Shown in pieces: positions 26,201 to 34,282 of a DNA stretch of 64,000 nt. This stretch comes from an uncultured Senegalimassilia sp. Lineage in GTDB: Bacteria; Actinomycetota; Coriobacteriia; Coriobacteriales; Eggerthellaceae. The notes beneath the pieces were generated by a model. That model saw only the letters and a program-made list of their open reading frames with translations. It did no database searches and had not been told where the DNA came from. The stretch lies in assembly GCF_902464545.1 (NCBI RefSeq), contig NZ_CABQJR010000005.1, forward strand, positions 45,819-109,818. Reading direction: 5' to 3'. Made by a program: the position numbers and the translations under genes. Position 1 is the stretch's first letter. The number at the start of each line of letters is the position of its first letter.

Positions 26201-26923
26201 ATCGGGGCCAGCGAAATGCAGGTACACGCAGTCGATGTACCCATCGCCGTTTCCATCGAATTGCGAAAGGTCCAAGGTCTCGTCAAGAGCGTCGAGCGCT
26301 TCGACGAACAGCGAGTTGATGTCGTGCTGATAGTAGCTGCGCTCGTGTTTCGCCTGATAGTCCACGGCGGTTCCGGAGATGTCGAGCGCACCGTAGCTCG
26401 CGCGCCGGTAGTAGGCGTGCAGGCTTTCGTAAGGGAACGCGGAGGCGCCGCCGCCGTTGATGAGCGCATCAAGCGCCTCAAGCGTATCATCGTCGGCGAA
26501 GGAATGGTCCGGGAACGACACGCGCAACGCCAGCACGTGTCCGGCGCCGACCGTGGCCATGCCGCATTTCCAAGTCGAAGGAACCACAGAGCGCAAGGAG
26601 AACACGTCCGCACCCTGCCCGAGCGCCGCCGCTTGCCGGGCAAGGGCCTGCTGCGTCAGGTCAGCGGACAGCTGCGCATGGCCAAGGCGCTCGGCAACCT
26701 GCGCACGCTCGTCGAGCGAGCCGTCCGCACGGTAGCTTTCAACTTGCTCCTGGGTAGGAACGCACGGCGAGTCCTGGTCGCCAGCAGCGACGGCGTCGAC
26801 GCCAAACGCCGAAGCAGGCGCGGTTGCGAACGCAAGGGCCAGTGCGACAACTGCAAATGCCCTGGAAGCGATGACCTTCACCCGATGCGCAAGGGTATCA
26901 ACGGTGGACGAGTAATTGCTCAT
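23240..26923 (-). CDS. Secreted, wall- or membrane-anchored M6-type metalloprotease
   Basis: 1227 residues. A signal peptide (hydrophobic 22-40, ending APASAFG) is followed by a propeptide and a zinc protease domain with HETGHVLGLPD (294-304; His294, Glu295, His298, Asp304), as in immune-inhibitor-A-like M6 proteases. A calcium-loop-like DGNGDGYID lies at 223-231. Beta-rich regions fill 400-1080. Near the C-terminus is an Asp/Glu/Pro-rich spacer, then LSAGTGDS, a hydrophobic helix and basic RRLSR. That layout is like a sortase signal, but the LPxTG motif is not canonical. The ATG has GAAAGGA upstream. It is likely a surface protease acting on host or dietary protein. It is monocistronic between REP-containing gaps. 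Confidence 0.82.
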   Translation of the reverse strand: MSNYSSTVDTLAHRVKVIASRAFAVVALALAFATAPASAFGVDAVAAGDQDSPCVPTQEQVESYRADGSLDERAQVAERLGHAQLSADLTQQALARQAAALGQGADVFSLRSVVPSTWKCGMATVGAGHVLALRVSFPDHSFADDDTLEALDALINGGGASAFPYESLHAYYRRASYGALDISGTAVDYQAKHERSYYQHDINSLFVEALDALDETLDLSQFDGNGDGYIDCVYLHFAGPDAGWGSTWWSQEWTVPQQAPPEVYERSWDGMRLWNACLLADNCAADMAASTLIHETGHVLGLPDLYSYRKSTVGLSGRSGCLTFDLMDNNAGDTNAFFKWMLGWIDESKVVRVVANADGIDVQRGGVTQHYDEHSIDQVLSAFTSSDIAECGGFIAVSDSDDLLDPAKGLFSSFYLLQYDRYAGNQSLVYKRGGQDFELPSGFRLFRVQAALSAEGDDYLHQNTSGAPGNQLIELVDPDMNATHSDGIGYAPAAITGDGYGCMLYDGQEVSPTTYPSTNFGESIGGGFTGLTFSFGECGEDFGTVTVSWSDADEPVPGNFSLSLQSGTLLNWGPVTFVMSYPALYKAFENGAFPYLVIDGRRIFSAADVSGETVSMRYQLNPGEILPTSACEAVFPAGCFLLGVVDGEEVYSEEIHVPFSPSGLASFGKHGFYELEIDPLDERVGISSVLACGDGSRCFLRAVGESLYLETLDEKDPSKVSEVKIEGAVLPTYPQASAVLQCAVLPDDRCLVTVSFENFDASGLARAYLVDLGSHRVLGEASLSRFPGSVRAMAVGNVPVMGTYAYQLGFGEGYVMTSTFADVAAGGVDASAAVSPGERVLWTRASGVYEAGDGLIAAMFTEDALDGNGHPGGVNLTVRLYDAESVAALFATAPAELNPDALEDFTESLDPVCVCKLSGYQAVNDVAARDDAVYVLTSGRLDASGSEDDTSRGGAIVRFDRAGVQTACRALVPVSSVAATYTDLAVGEQGAVAATRIAIGNKGAFEPQETQLFDSSLNAAGSYDFVGNSTGGWVDGRWVALGWDSSRFGHAMGAGAPPAEGAEGDGAVAASDDAVVSSAPAAISGGETAGSGSATASGVDGSAACAAPSGRAADGVDERGGEEPDLHTRVGYAISDALDVASGSEDPDDSEDPGDSDDSEDPDDTEKPENPEKPGASKNPGGPKDSSEPQGSGALSAGTGDSVPALPLAIVAVVALAVAIWARRLSR

Positions 26924-27019
26924 GCGGTTCCTTTCGCAAGGGAGGGGCCCGTCATCCGCCCGCCAATTTTCGCCTTTCAGAAGCTTGCTAGCGAAACGGA
27001 AACAGAGGTGCGTTCGTCA

Positions 27020-27109
27020 TGAACAGGGGACGGAGGTGTGTTCACGCGGTCGTCGTCTCTTGCTCATGCGGCTACGATGGCGCGTGAACACACCTCCGTC
27101 CCCTGTTCA
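27020..27109. repeat. REP-like inverted pair (GGGGACGGAGGTG core)
   Basis: Two 29-bp copies, 27020-27048 and 27081-27109, are perfect reverse complements with 32 bp between, in the 468-bp gap (26924-27391) between the protease promoter and the gpsA end. A partial degenerate GAGGTGCGTTCG lies just before at 27005-27016. No gene is seen in the gap. Confidence 0.85.
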
Positions 27110-27140
27110 CCCCCCACTGTTCACTGTTCGGAGCTTATAA

Positions 27141-27173
27141 AGAGAGCGGCTGCCGCTAAACACAGCAACCGCT
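27141..27173 (-). terminator. Possible terminator downstream of gpsA
   Basis: AGAGCGG pairs with CCGCTCT and the helix extends to 13 pairs with G-T pairs, loop TGTTTAG in the minus-strand reading, followed by CTTTAT. It is about 220 bp from the gpsA stop, so the assignment is tentative. Confidence 0.4.
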
Positions 27174-27330
27174 CTTCGGCAAAACCATATCAAATCGGAC
27201 TATACGGCCCTGACAGCCCCCTGTCAAACCCTTAGTCCGAATACCCAGGCCAGACCTGCAGCCAGTAAGCCCCAGGCGTGCTACGGCCTCGGAACTCCCA
27301 AGCCATCCCTGCAGCCCGTAGAACACCGGA

Positions 27331-27355
27331 CGAACACACCTCCGTCCCCTGTTCA
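27331..27355 (-). repeat. Single REP-like unit near the gpsA 3' end
   Basis: One minus-oriented copy of the GGGGACGGAGGTG family, 37 bp beyond the gpsA stop. There is no inverted partner within 200 bp. Confidence 0.8.
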
Positions 27356-27391
27356 CTCGGCAAGACACAGCCTAGAAACCCCAGCTCTCCT

Positions 27392-28393
27392 CTACAGTCC
27401 GTAAAATTCCGTGGTCAATGGGCGTGCGAACAGGTCCTTCGCCGCGGCTTTCGGGTCGGCGCCTTCCCATACCACGCTACGCACCACATCGGTGATGGGC
27501 AGCTCGACATCGTAGGCATCCGACAGCGTTTTCAGCGTTTTGCACGCCAACGCGCCTTCGACCACCATGTGCGTGCGCTCGCGATACCCGTCAAGCGTGC
27601 CGCCCTGCGCCAGCTCCACGCCGAACGAGCGGTTACGCGAATGCTCGGAGGTGCACGTGGCGATCAGGTCGCCCGCGCCCGCCAAGCCCATACATGTGAT
27701 GGCCTGACCGCCGCACTTCACCGTAAGGCGGCTCATCTCGGCCAGGCCGCGCGTCATGAGCATGGCCGCCGTGTTGTCGCCATAACCCAGACCGTACGCC
27801 ACGCCCACGGCGATGGCGATGACGTTCTTGAACGCGGCGCACAGCTCCACGCCCGTGACGTCGTCGCTGGTGTAGGTGCGGAACGTCGGCGAAGCGAACA
27901 GGTCGCGGAACAGCACCGCCGTATCCTGACCCGACGACGCGATCACGGTGCCCGCCGGCTTGGCCTTGATGACTTCCTCGGCATGGTTGGGGCCCGAGAG
28001 CACGGCCAGACGATCCTTGTTGCCCAACTCGGACTCGAACACGCCCACGGGCAGAAAGCCGCTTTCGGCTTCCACGCCCTTCGAGCAGATGACGATAGGG
28101 AACTGATCGTCCACCACATCGGACAGCACGCGTGCCACGCCGCGCAACAGGTTCGAAGGCGTCACGATGACGGCGGCCTTCGCGCGATGCAGCGCGTCAC
28201 GGTACGAGGTGGTGGCCACGATGTTGTCGGACAGCTTCGCATCCGAAAGGTAGCGCGGGTTGACGTGCTCGTGGTTGATGCCGTGCACCACCGAATCCTT
28301 GCGCGCCCACAGGCTCACGTTATGCCCGTTGAGGGCCAGCGTCTGCGCCAGCGCGGTTCCCCACGAACCGGCGCCGATGACTGCAACCTTCAT
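27392..28393 (-). CDS. gpsA: NAD(P)-dependent glycerol-3-phosphate dehydrogenase
   Basis: 333 residues from the ATG at 28393, giving the family start MKVAVIGAGSWGTALAQTLA. A GTG at 28405 is an alternative closer to AAGG. Rossmann motif GAGSWG near the N-terminus, CSKGVE, LSGPNHAEEV, the catalytic-lysine segment ELCAAFKNVIAIAVG and GLAGAGDLIATCTS are all present. It reduces dihydroxyacetone phosphate to sn-glycerol-3-phosphate, the backbone of membrane lipids. The acyltransferase PlsY that uses the product is encoded directly upstream, so der-plsY-gpsA form one minus-strand unit. Confidence 0.95.
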   Translation of the reverse strand: MKVAVIGAGSWGTALAQTLALNGHNVSLWARKDSVVHGINHEHVNPRYLSDAKLSDNIVATTSYRDALHRAKAAVIVTPSNLLRGVARVLSDVVDDQFPIVICSKGVEAESGFLPVGVFESELGNKDRLAVLSGPNHAEEVIKAKPAGTVIASSGQDTAVLFRDLFASPTFRTYTSDDVTGVELCAAFKNVIAIAVGVAYGLGYGDNTAAMLMTRGLAEMSRLTVKCGGQAITCMGLAGAGDLIATCTSEHSRNRSFGVELAQGGTLDGYRERTHMVVEGALACKTLKTLSDAYDVELPITDVVRSVVWEGADPKAAAKDLFARPLTTEFYGL

Positions 28394-28410
28394 GTCGTCG
28401 TCCACTTTCC

Positions 28411-29076
28411 TTACGCTTCCTTACCCTTTTGCCCGATACGGCGCTCGTTGCCGGCGCGCAGGCGCTCGATGTTGCCGCGATGCGCCCAAACCACCGTCAG
28501 CGCGGCAACCGTGGTGCATACCCACGCTGCCGGCGCGAACGTGGCGTACAGGAAGTAGTACGCGGCGAACAGCGGGCATGCCCCCGCGGCGGCGATGGAG
28601 CCCACCGACACGTACTTGGTGGCAAGCACCAACACGGCGAAGATGGCCAGCTCAAGGCATGCGCCCTGCCAGCCGAACGTCACGAACAGGCAGCCGACGG
28701 CCACGGCGATGCCCTTGCCGCCCTTGAATCCCAGCCAAGGGCTGAAAATGTGCCCCCACACGCAGCCCAAGAAGGCCACCGTCACGAAGTCGTCGTAGCC
28801 GATCACATGGCCCGACAGCGACATGCCGCCGCCGAACATGGCCGCAGCCGCGGCCGCGATCAGGCCGGATACGATGCCCTTGCCGAAATCAAGCACGAAC
28901 ACGGCGCTGCCGCCCACTTTGCCCATGGTGCGCATGGCATTGGTGGTGCCGATGTTGCCCGAGCCATGCTCGCGGATGTCGGTGTGGTAGAACACCTTCG
29001 AGATGATGACGCCCCAGGGGATAGACCCCAACAGGAAAGAGATGACGAAAACCCCTAATGCTCCCAGCAGTTCCAC
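28411..29076 (-). CDS. plsY: Acyl-phosphate:glycerol-3-phosphate acyltransferase
   Basis: 221 residues, membrane protein with about five helices. The three PlsY motifs are FLLGSIPWGVIISK with GSGNIGTTNAMRTMGK, GHIFSPWLGFKGGKGIAVAVG, and the late AHRGNIERLRAGNE. It transfers an acyl group from acyl-phosphate to the sn-1 position of glycerol-3-phosphate, the first step of phospholipid synthesis. The start is a GTG preceded by AGAGAGAT. It lies 12 bp after der and, depending on the gpsA start, 5-17 bp before gpsA. Confidence 0.93.
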   Translation of the reverse strand: MELLGALGVFVISFLLGSIPWGVIISKVFYHTDIREHGSGNIGTTNAMRTMGKVGGSAVFVLDFGKGIVSGLIAAAAAAMFGGGMSLSGHVIGYDDFVTVAFLGCVWGHIFSPWLGFKGGKGIAVAVGCLFVTFGWQGACLELAIFAVLVLATKYVSVGSIAAAGACPLFAAYYFLYATFAPAAWVCTTVAALTVVWAHRGNIERLRAGNERRIGQKGKEA

Positions 29077-29088
29077 AGCGGATCTCTC

Positions 29089-30405
29089 TTAATCTTTTTT
29101 CTTAAACTTCATGCGGATGGGCGTGCCCGTCAGGTCAAACGACTTTCGCAGGCGATTCTCCAGGAAGCGCTCGTAGTTGTCGTTGACCAGGTCGGGGCGG
29201 TTCACGAAGAACGTGAACTGCGGCGGGCACGTTGCCGTTTGGGTGACGTACTTCATGCGCAGGATGGCCTTGCCCTTCGACACGGTGTGACCGCCCTCGC
29301 GGATCTCGCCCAGCCAGACGTTGAGCTGGTTGGTGGGGATGCTCTTGCAGAAGTTCTCGTACGCGACGTCAACGGCTTCCCAGATGCGATGGACGGACTT
29401 GCCCGTGAGCGCACAAGTGGCAACGACCGGGGCATAGCCCACGAAAGTCATGCGGTCGGTGATCTTCTCGCGCACCTCGGCCTTGGCGTCGGGGCCCTCC
29501 ACCAGGTCCCACTTGTTCAGCACGATGACCATGGCGCACTGGCGGTCGGCGGCGAAGCCGGCTACGCGCTGGTCCTGGTCGGTCAGGCCGATGGAGCCGT
29601 CGATGACCAGGATCGCCACGTCGGCGCGGTCGATGGCGCGCATGGCGCGCACGAAGCCGTAGTACTCCACGTCCTCGTCGATCTTGCTCTTCTGGCGCAG
29701 GCCGGCGGTGTCGACGATGGTGTAGCGCTGGCCGTCGTGCTCGATAACGGTGTCGATGGCGTCGCGCGTGGTGCCGGCGACGTTGGACACGATGGAGCGG
29801 TCATCCGAGGTCAGACGGTTGGTCAGCGAGGACTTGCCGGCGTTGGGGCGGCCGATGATGGCGATGTTGATGCCGCCGTCCTCTTCCTCGTCATCGGCGG
29901 TCTCGACCTTCTTCAGGTCCTCGACCACGGCGTCGAGCAAGTCGCCCGTGCCGTTGCCGTGCAGCGAGGAGACCGACCACGGATCGCCCAGGCCCAGCTG
30001 GTAGAACTCCCAAACCTGGTCCATGGTGTCGGGGTTGTCCATCTTGTTCACCACCAGATACACCGGCTTGGAGGTCTTGCGCAGCACGCGCGCCACCTCC
30101 TCGTCGTCGGCGTTGATGCCGGTGCGGCCATCAACGATGAAGACGATGACGTCGGCCTCGTTCACGCCGGCGAACGCCTGCGTGCGGATGGAGCTTTGGA
30201 ACGCGTCTTCGTCGCCCATCTCGATGCCGCCCGTGTCGATGAGCTTGAACAGCACGCCGTTCCAGTCGGCGATGTGGTACGAACGGTCGCGGGTGACGCC
30301 GCGCATCTCGTGTACGATGGCCTCGTCGGCCTGGGCAATGCGGTTAACGAAGGTGGACTTGCCGACGTTCGGCCGTCCAACAACCGCCACAATGGGCAGA
30401 GCCAT
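29089..30405 (-). CDS. der: Ribosome-assembly GTPase Der (EngA)
   Basis: 438 residues with the diagnostic tandem GTPase domains. The first has GRPNVGKSTFVN, DTGG and NKMD. The second has GRPNAGKSSLTN, DTAG and NKWD. A C-terminal KH-like domain ends in TGTPIRMKFKKKD. Der is needed for maturation of the 50S subunit. The ATG at 30405 has AAAAGGA upstream. It follows the DUF512 gene by 45 bp, a pairing I recall from clostridia and relatives. Confidence 0.96.
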   Translation of the reverse strand: MALPIVAVVGRPNVGKSTFVNRIAQADEAIVHEMRGVTRDRSYHIADWNGVLFKLIDTGGIEMGDEDAFQSSIRTQAFAGVNEADVIVFIVDGRTGINADDEEVARVLRKTSKPVYLVVNKMDNPDTMDQVWEFYQLGLGDPWSVSSLHGNGTGDLLDAVVEDLKKVETADDEEEDGGINIAIIGRPNAGKSSLTNRLTSDDRSIVSNVAGTTRDAIDTVIEHDGQRYTIVDTAGLRQKSKIDEDVEYYGFVRAMRAIDRADVAILVIDGSIGLTDQDQRVAGFAADRQCAMVIVLNKWDLVEGPDAKAEVREKITDRMTFVGYAPVVATCALTGKSVHRIWEAVDVAYENFCKSIPTNQLNVWLGEIREGGHTVSKGKAILRMKYVTQTATCPPQFTFFVNRPDLVNDNYERFLENRLRKSFDLTGTPIRMKFKKKD

Positions 30406-30450
30406 ATCAAATCCTTTTCGGTTGAGGAAAATACTACGTTTGCGACGCCG

Positions 30451-31869
30451 CTATGCGCGCGCCAGTTCGACGAGTTCCGGCAAGAACCCAGTCGCGTTAC
30501 AGGATACCACGCTCACGGCCACGCCCGCCGCCTTCCCCATATCCTCCAACGTTGCGTCATCGAGCGTGACGCCGTCGTCGTTGAAGATGACCTTGGGGAC
30601 CACGTACGTCCAGCCCGGGTGCTCGGCCGCGTCGGCGCGGATGGCGTCGGCGATGTCGCAGCTGCACAACAGCCCCGTGACGTCGACGTTCCCGCCGAAG
30701 AAGCGGTTCTCCACGAACAGCGGTTCCACCACCCCGGCAAGCGGGCCGCGCGAGAACAGCGGGCGGAAGAAATGCGGCGTGGCCATGCCGGCGATGTAAC
30801 GCACGCACATGCCCGCCTGCTGCAGCGCCTGCGCAGCTTGCACGTCAAGCCCGGCCGCTTCCGCAGCCTCCCAATCGTCCACGAACGAGCGGATGATGCC
30901 CACGCCGTCCTCGAACATGCCGAAGTCGCCGTAATGCTCGGTAGGCGGAAGGTTCTCCAGCAGCTCGTCGCCGTAGGCGTTGCAGTAGAACTCGTCGGCG
31001 GCGAAGGCCCACAGGTGGCCGCGCTCGGCAAGGGCGCGCTGCTGAGCAGGCACGATGGTATCCATGGCGGCGCGGGCGGCCACCGGGTCGTTGAAGCTTT
31101 TCGTGAAGCACGTCTGATGCTTGGTGAAGCCTAGCGGCACGATGCAGATGTCCAAGATGCCCGGGCGCGCGTACGCCCAGTCGAGCGTCTCGCGCAGCGC
31201 GTCGCCGTCGTTCTCGTCGGGCATGAGCACGATCTGCGCGTGGAACTCGATGCCGGCGGCAAGCAAGCGGTCCATCACGTCGATGCCGTGCTGGGCATGT
31301 CGGCCGATGATGCGGCGGCGAACCTCGGGGTTGGATGCGTGCAGGGAAACGCGCAGCGGGCTGATGTGCTGCTCGATGATGCGCGCCTCGTCCTCGGCCG
31401 ACAAGTTGGTGAACGTGACGAACGTTCCCGACAGGAAGCTTAGGCGGAAGTCATCGTCGCGCAGGGTCAGCGACGGGCGCATGTCGTCGGGCAGCTGGCG
31501 CATGAAGCAGAAGATGCAGGCATTGCGGCATTGCTTCACGCCGTCGAACACCACGCCCGAGAACTCGAAGCCCCACTCCTCGCCTTCGTAGCGCTCAAGC
31601 TCCACCTCGCCGGAGTCGCCGTCGGTGTCGATGTAGCCGAGGGTGATCACGTCGTCGGCGGTAAGCCAGCGCCAGTCGATCATGTCGCGCACGGGCTGGC
31701 CGTCCACGCTGGTGATGATGCAGCCCGGCGTGAAGCCCGCGTCGTCGGCAGGGCTTTCGGGCAGCACGGATTCGATGACGGCCTTCGGGGGCTCGGGAGC
31801 ACGGCGCTTGCGGCCGCCCGCGGACTGCGCAGCCTGCTTCGCCACATCCTGAGGAGGATAAATGCCCAC
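30451..31869 (-). CDS. DUF512 family PDZ/radical-SAM-like Fe-S protein
   Basis: 472 residues. A PDZ-like domain lies at about 30-95 (VIESVLPESPADDAGFTPG). A radical-SAM-type cysteine cluster follows: Cys114, Cys118 and Cys121 in CRNACIFCFMRQLP. A barrel-like region with GTFVTFTNL and PLRVSLHASNPEVR and a C-terminal DUF512 part complete it. It looks like an S-adenosylmethionine-dependent Fe-S enzyme of unknown reaction, often next to der, so a link to ribosome assembly or RNA modification is possible. The start is a GTG at 31869 with a weak site upstream. Confidence 0.82.
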   Translation of the reverse strand: MGIYPPQDVAKQAAQSAGGRKRRAPEPPKAVIESVLPESPADDAGFTPGCIITSVDGQPVRDMIDWRWLTADDVITLGYIDTDGDSGEVELERYEGEEWGFEFSGVVFDGVKQCRNACIFCFMRQLPDDMRPSLTLRDDDFRLSFLSGTFVTFTNLSAEDEARIIEQHISPLRVSLHASNPEVRRRIIGRHAQHGIDVMDRLLAAGIEFHAQIVLMPDENDGDALRETLDWAYARPGILDICIVPLGFTKHQTCFTKSFNDPVAARAAMDTIVPAQQRALAERGHLWAFAADEFYCNAYGDELLENLPPTEHYGDFGMFEDGVGIIRSFVDDWEAAEAAGLDVQAAQALQQAGMCVRYIAGMATPHFFRPLFSRGPLAGVVEPLFVENRFFGGNVDVTGLLCSCDIADAIRADAAEHPGWTYVVPKVIFNDDGVTLDDATLEDMGKAAGVAVSVVSCNATGFLPELVELARA

Positions 31870-32192
31870 GTCAACACCGCCTTTCCGCTTCCGCTCGCCT
31901 GTACGCCGTCGATTTTTCGCAGCATATCATGGTAGCATGCCGCGCCCGCCAAGGCGCCCGGCGGAAACGCGGCGCGGAAAATCAGCGCAACTATGTTCAA
32001 GACAGGATGGCGTTTGCCCCCGAAAGGCGGCGCGAAGAAGCTGGGCGCCAATTCCCACCCTAGGAAGAACAGCAAATACGGCGGCGCGGAGCGCGATGCG
32101 AAGAGCGCCGGATGCGGTGCCAGCCGGCGCTCAGCCGGCAAAGGCGAAACGAAGCCGACGGCGCAAACCCCGTCAGCCGCAGACTTCTGCGT
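31870..32192. other. 323-bp gap, no gene seen
   Basis: Separates the DUF512 gene from the LytTR regulator, both on the minus strand. GC-rich with a few short inverted GCCGGC/CGGCGC words. I see no coding signal and no clear terminator. It probably carries the promoter of the DUF512-der-plsY-gpsA unit. Confidence 0.4.
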
Positions 32193-32921
32193 CTATGAAA
32201 CGGAGAACGACCTGAGGGCGTCGCGGACGGTGCGGTACTGGCGCTGGCTGATGGGGACCGCTTCGTCGCAGTCCATGACCAACCCATCGGAGGAGGCCTG
32301 GACAACGTGCTCCATGTTCGCCAGGTAGCTTTTGTGGCAGCGCACGAAGCTGCCGGGCAGCTGCTGCTCGAGCTCGGCCAGGGCCGCATACGATTCCAAC
32401 ACGCGAGCGTCCGACAGCCTGACCAGCACTTTTCGCCCGATGCTTTTCACGTACACCACGTCGGCTGGGTCCACGATGTGCACGGTCCCGGCGCTGCGCA
32501 GCGCAAGCGGGCTTGCCGCGCGATGGCCGAGCAAGCCGAACACCTTGTCCAAGGCGTTGCGCGCCTCCGTGGGCGAATACGGCGCCAGCAGCAGATACTG
32601 ATGGTCGGTGCCGTACACCGCCGAGGTGTAGGCGGCGCGCGTGGTGCAGTACACGGTCAGCGGAAGGATGTCACGATCCTGCAGCTCGCGCACTAGCGCG
32701 ATGCCAGCGCGTTCATCGGAAGCGCACGCCGGGAAGGCGCCAGGGGCATCCACGGGAGCGAACAGCGCATCGATGCGCGGGCTTTGGGAGATGCGCTCGC
32801 TCACCTGGGAAAACGCGCAACTCTCCAACTGGATGGCGCCGGCGCAGGGATGCTGCTCGATGAGCACGCGCAGCGCCTCAGGCTCGGGCACGGCATCTTC
32901 GACGAGCAATATCCTGCACAT
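32193..32921 (-). CDS. LytTR-type DNA-binding regulator with degenerate receiver
   Basis: 242 residues. Residues 1-125 align in outline with a response-regulator receiver (MCRILLVEDAVPEPEALRVL), but the phosphoacceptor strand reads DALFAPVDAP, so the expected Asp near residue 56 is Pro. Residues 140-240 are a LytTR domain: VHIVDPADVVYVKSIGRKVLV, then LPGSFVRCHKSYLANMEHV and the final ISQRQYRTVRDAL. LytTR proteins control surface, competence and virulence functions. No histidine kinase is adjacent, so it may act independently of phosphorylation. The ATG has GGAGG upstream. Confidence 0.8.
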   Translation of the reverse strand: MCRILLVEDAVPEPEALRVLIEQHPCAGAIQLESCAFSQVSERISQSPRIDALFAPVDAPGAFPACASDERAGIALVRELQDRDILPLTVYCTTRAAYTSAVYGTDHQYLLLAPYSPTEARNALDKVFGLLGHRAASPLALRSAGTVHIVDPADVVYVKSIGRKVLVRLSDARVLESYAALAELEQQLPGSFVRCHKSYLANMEHVVQASSDGLVMDCDEAVPISQRQYRTVRDALRSFSVS

Positions 32922-33060
32922 GGTGGCAACCTCCGCATCGCGTTCGCGCGCCGGCGCTTTTGCGGCGCCGGACGGCTTCGTTCATGCTTCAAGGCTAACC
33001 CGGTTTTCGCGGGATTTGTTGTGCAACAAATCGGGCCGTTTCTCCACCGTCCGTGCACAA

Positions 33061-33108
33061 AACCGTCCCCGCCCTCATATGCCGAAGCACGTGCAGATGG
33101 GGACGGTT
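33061..33108. repeat. GGGGACGGTT inverted repeat
   Basis: AACCGTCCCC (33061-33070) and GGGGACGGTT (33099-33108) form a 10-bp stem in the gap between ispH and the LytTR gene. It shares the GGGGACGG word with the main REP-like family but lacks GAGGTG, so it is a relative or a separate family. Confidence 0.5.
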
Positions 33109-33191
33109 CACATGGGGATATATAGGAAATGCAGCGCCATGACGGCGGACAGGGAAATGCGGATGTAGGCCCACCCGCATGATAAGGATCG

Positions 33192-34028
33192 CTACATGCG
33201 CTCCAAGCGCTGCACCACTTCGTCGATCTGGTCGTCGGGGGTGCTGGCGCCGGCCGTGACGCCCACGGAGGAGCAGCCCGCGAACCACGCGGGATCAAGC
33301 TCGGCGGCCGACTCGATGTGGTGCGTGCGCGGGCATTCCGCGGCGCAGATCTCGGCCAGATGCGTGGTATTGGCCGAATTGCGCCCTCCGATGACCACGA
33401 TGGCGTCCACCTGCCCAGCAAGCTCCGCAGCGGCCTGCTGGCGCTGGCGCGTCGCCGTGCACACCGTATCCTTGACCTGGGCGGCAACGCCCTGGGCACG
33501 GATGCCCTCGAGCACGTCGTCAAGCGCATCGCGGGTTTGCGTGGTCTGCACGACCACGCCCACGTGCTCGGGCAGGTCGGCGGGCAGGTCGGCGGCCGTT
33601 TCCGCCACGTGCACCTGCGCGCCGGCCTCATGGGCGTAAGCCACCAAGCCCTCCACCTCGGGATGGCCTTCCTCGCCCACCACTACCACGTAGCCGCACT
33701 CCTCAGCAAGCGTGGCGGCGGCCTTTTGCGCACGCGCAACATGCGGGCACGTGGCATCGATCACGGGAAGTCCGCGCGCCTCCACCGAGCGACGCACAGC
33801 CGGGGTGACGCCATGGCTGCGAATGATGATGGCCCCGTGCGTGGCCTGCTCGGGCTCCGAAACGGCCAGCACGCCGCGCGCCTCAAGGTTCGCCACCACT
33901 TGAGGATTGTGGATGAGCGGCCCCAACGTGAACGCGCTGCCATCTCCCTCGCTGGCCTTCAGGGCCAGGTCAAGGGCTCGTTGCACGCCGTAGCATGCGC
34001 CTGCGTTCTTGCTGCGGATGACTTCCAT
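33192..34028 (-). CDS. ispH: 4-Hydroxy-3-methylbut-2-enyl diphosphate reductase (IspH/LytB)
   Basis: 278 residues from the ATG at 34028 (GAAAGGA site upstream). The frame extends much further upstream but only through low-complexity sequence. Cluster ligands Cys12 (AGACYGVQRA), Cys94 (IDATCPHV) and Cys190 (DTVCTATRQRQ) match the E. coli spacing. HGVTP and GVTAGASTP are substrate-site motifs. It performs the last step of the non-mevalonate isoprenoid pathway with a 4Fe-4S cluster. It sits downstream of the tyrA-aroA-cmk-plsC cluster after a 254-bp gap. Confidence 0.94.
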   Translation of the reverse strand: MEVIRSKNAGACYGVQRALDLALKASEGDGSAFTLGPLIHNPQVVANLEARGVLAVSEPEQATHGAIIIRSHGVTPAVRRSVEARGLPVIDATCPHVARAQKAAATLAEECGYVVVVGEEGHPEVEGLVAYAHEAGAQVHVAETAADLPADLPEHVGVVVQTTQTRDALDDVLEGIRAQGVAAQVKDTVCTATRQRQQAAAELAGQVDAIVVIGGRNSANTTHLAEICAAECPRTHHIESAAELDPAWFAGCSSVGVTAGASTPDDQIDEVVQRLERM

Positions 34029-34072
34029 GTCCGGTCCTTTCGTATTGATTGCGGCTTGCCGATAGCGGTTTT

Positions 34073-34246
34073 GCGAGCTCGCGCGCTTGAGGTTTGGGAG
34101 TTTACCGCTCGCACACTGCAATTTGCGGATTCGCGAATCGCGGGTTTGCGGATTGCAGCTGCAAGTTGCGGGTACGCAACTTAGAGTTCGCAGCTTGCGT
34201 TTTGCGACTCGCGCCTCGCGACTTTTGCGACGCACGATAGCGCAAG
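34073..34246. repeat. Low-complexity TTTGCG/TTGCGA-rich stretch
   Basis: The gap between plsC and ispH is filled with irregularly spaced TTTGCG, TTGCGG, TTCGCG and GCAAGTTGCG-type words, many mutually complementary. There is no reading frame with coding character. The complementary word CGCAAA dominates the tail of nadB and the linker of niaR in this window. Confidence 0.5.
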
Positions 34247-34282
34247 GGGCCGCTCACGCGGCCCCTACCCCCCAACCTGCTC

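Noticed and set aside
31993..32328. 111-codon plus-strand frame before the LytTR gene
   Set aside because: Its second half overlaps the LytTR coding sequence antisense, and the first half is basic low-complexity sequence.
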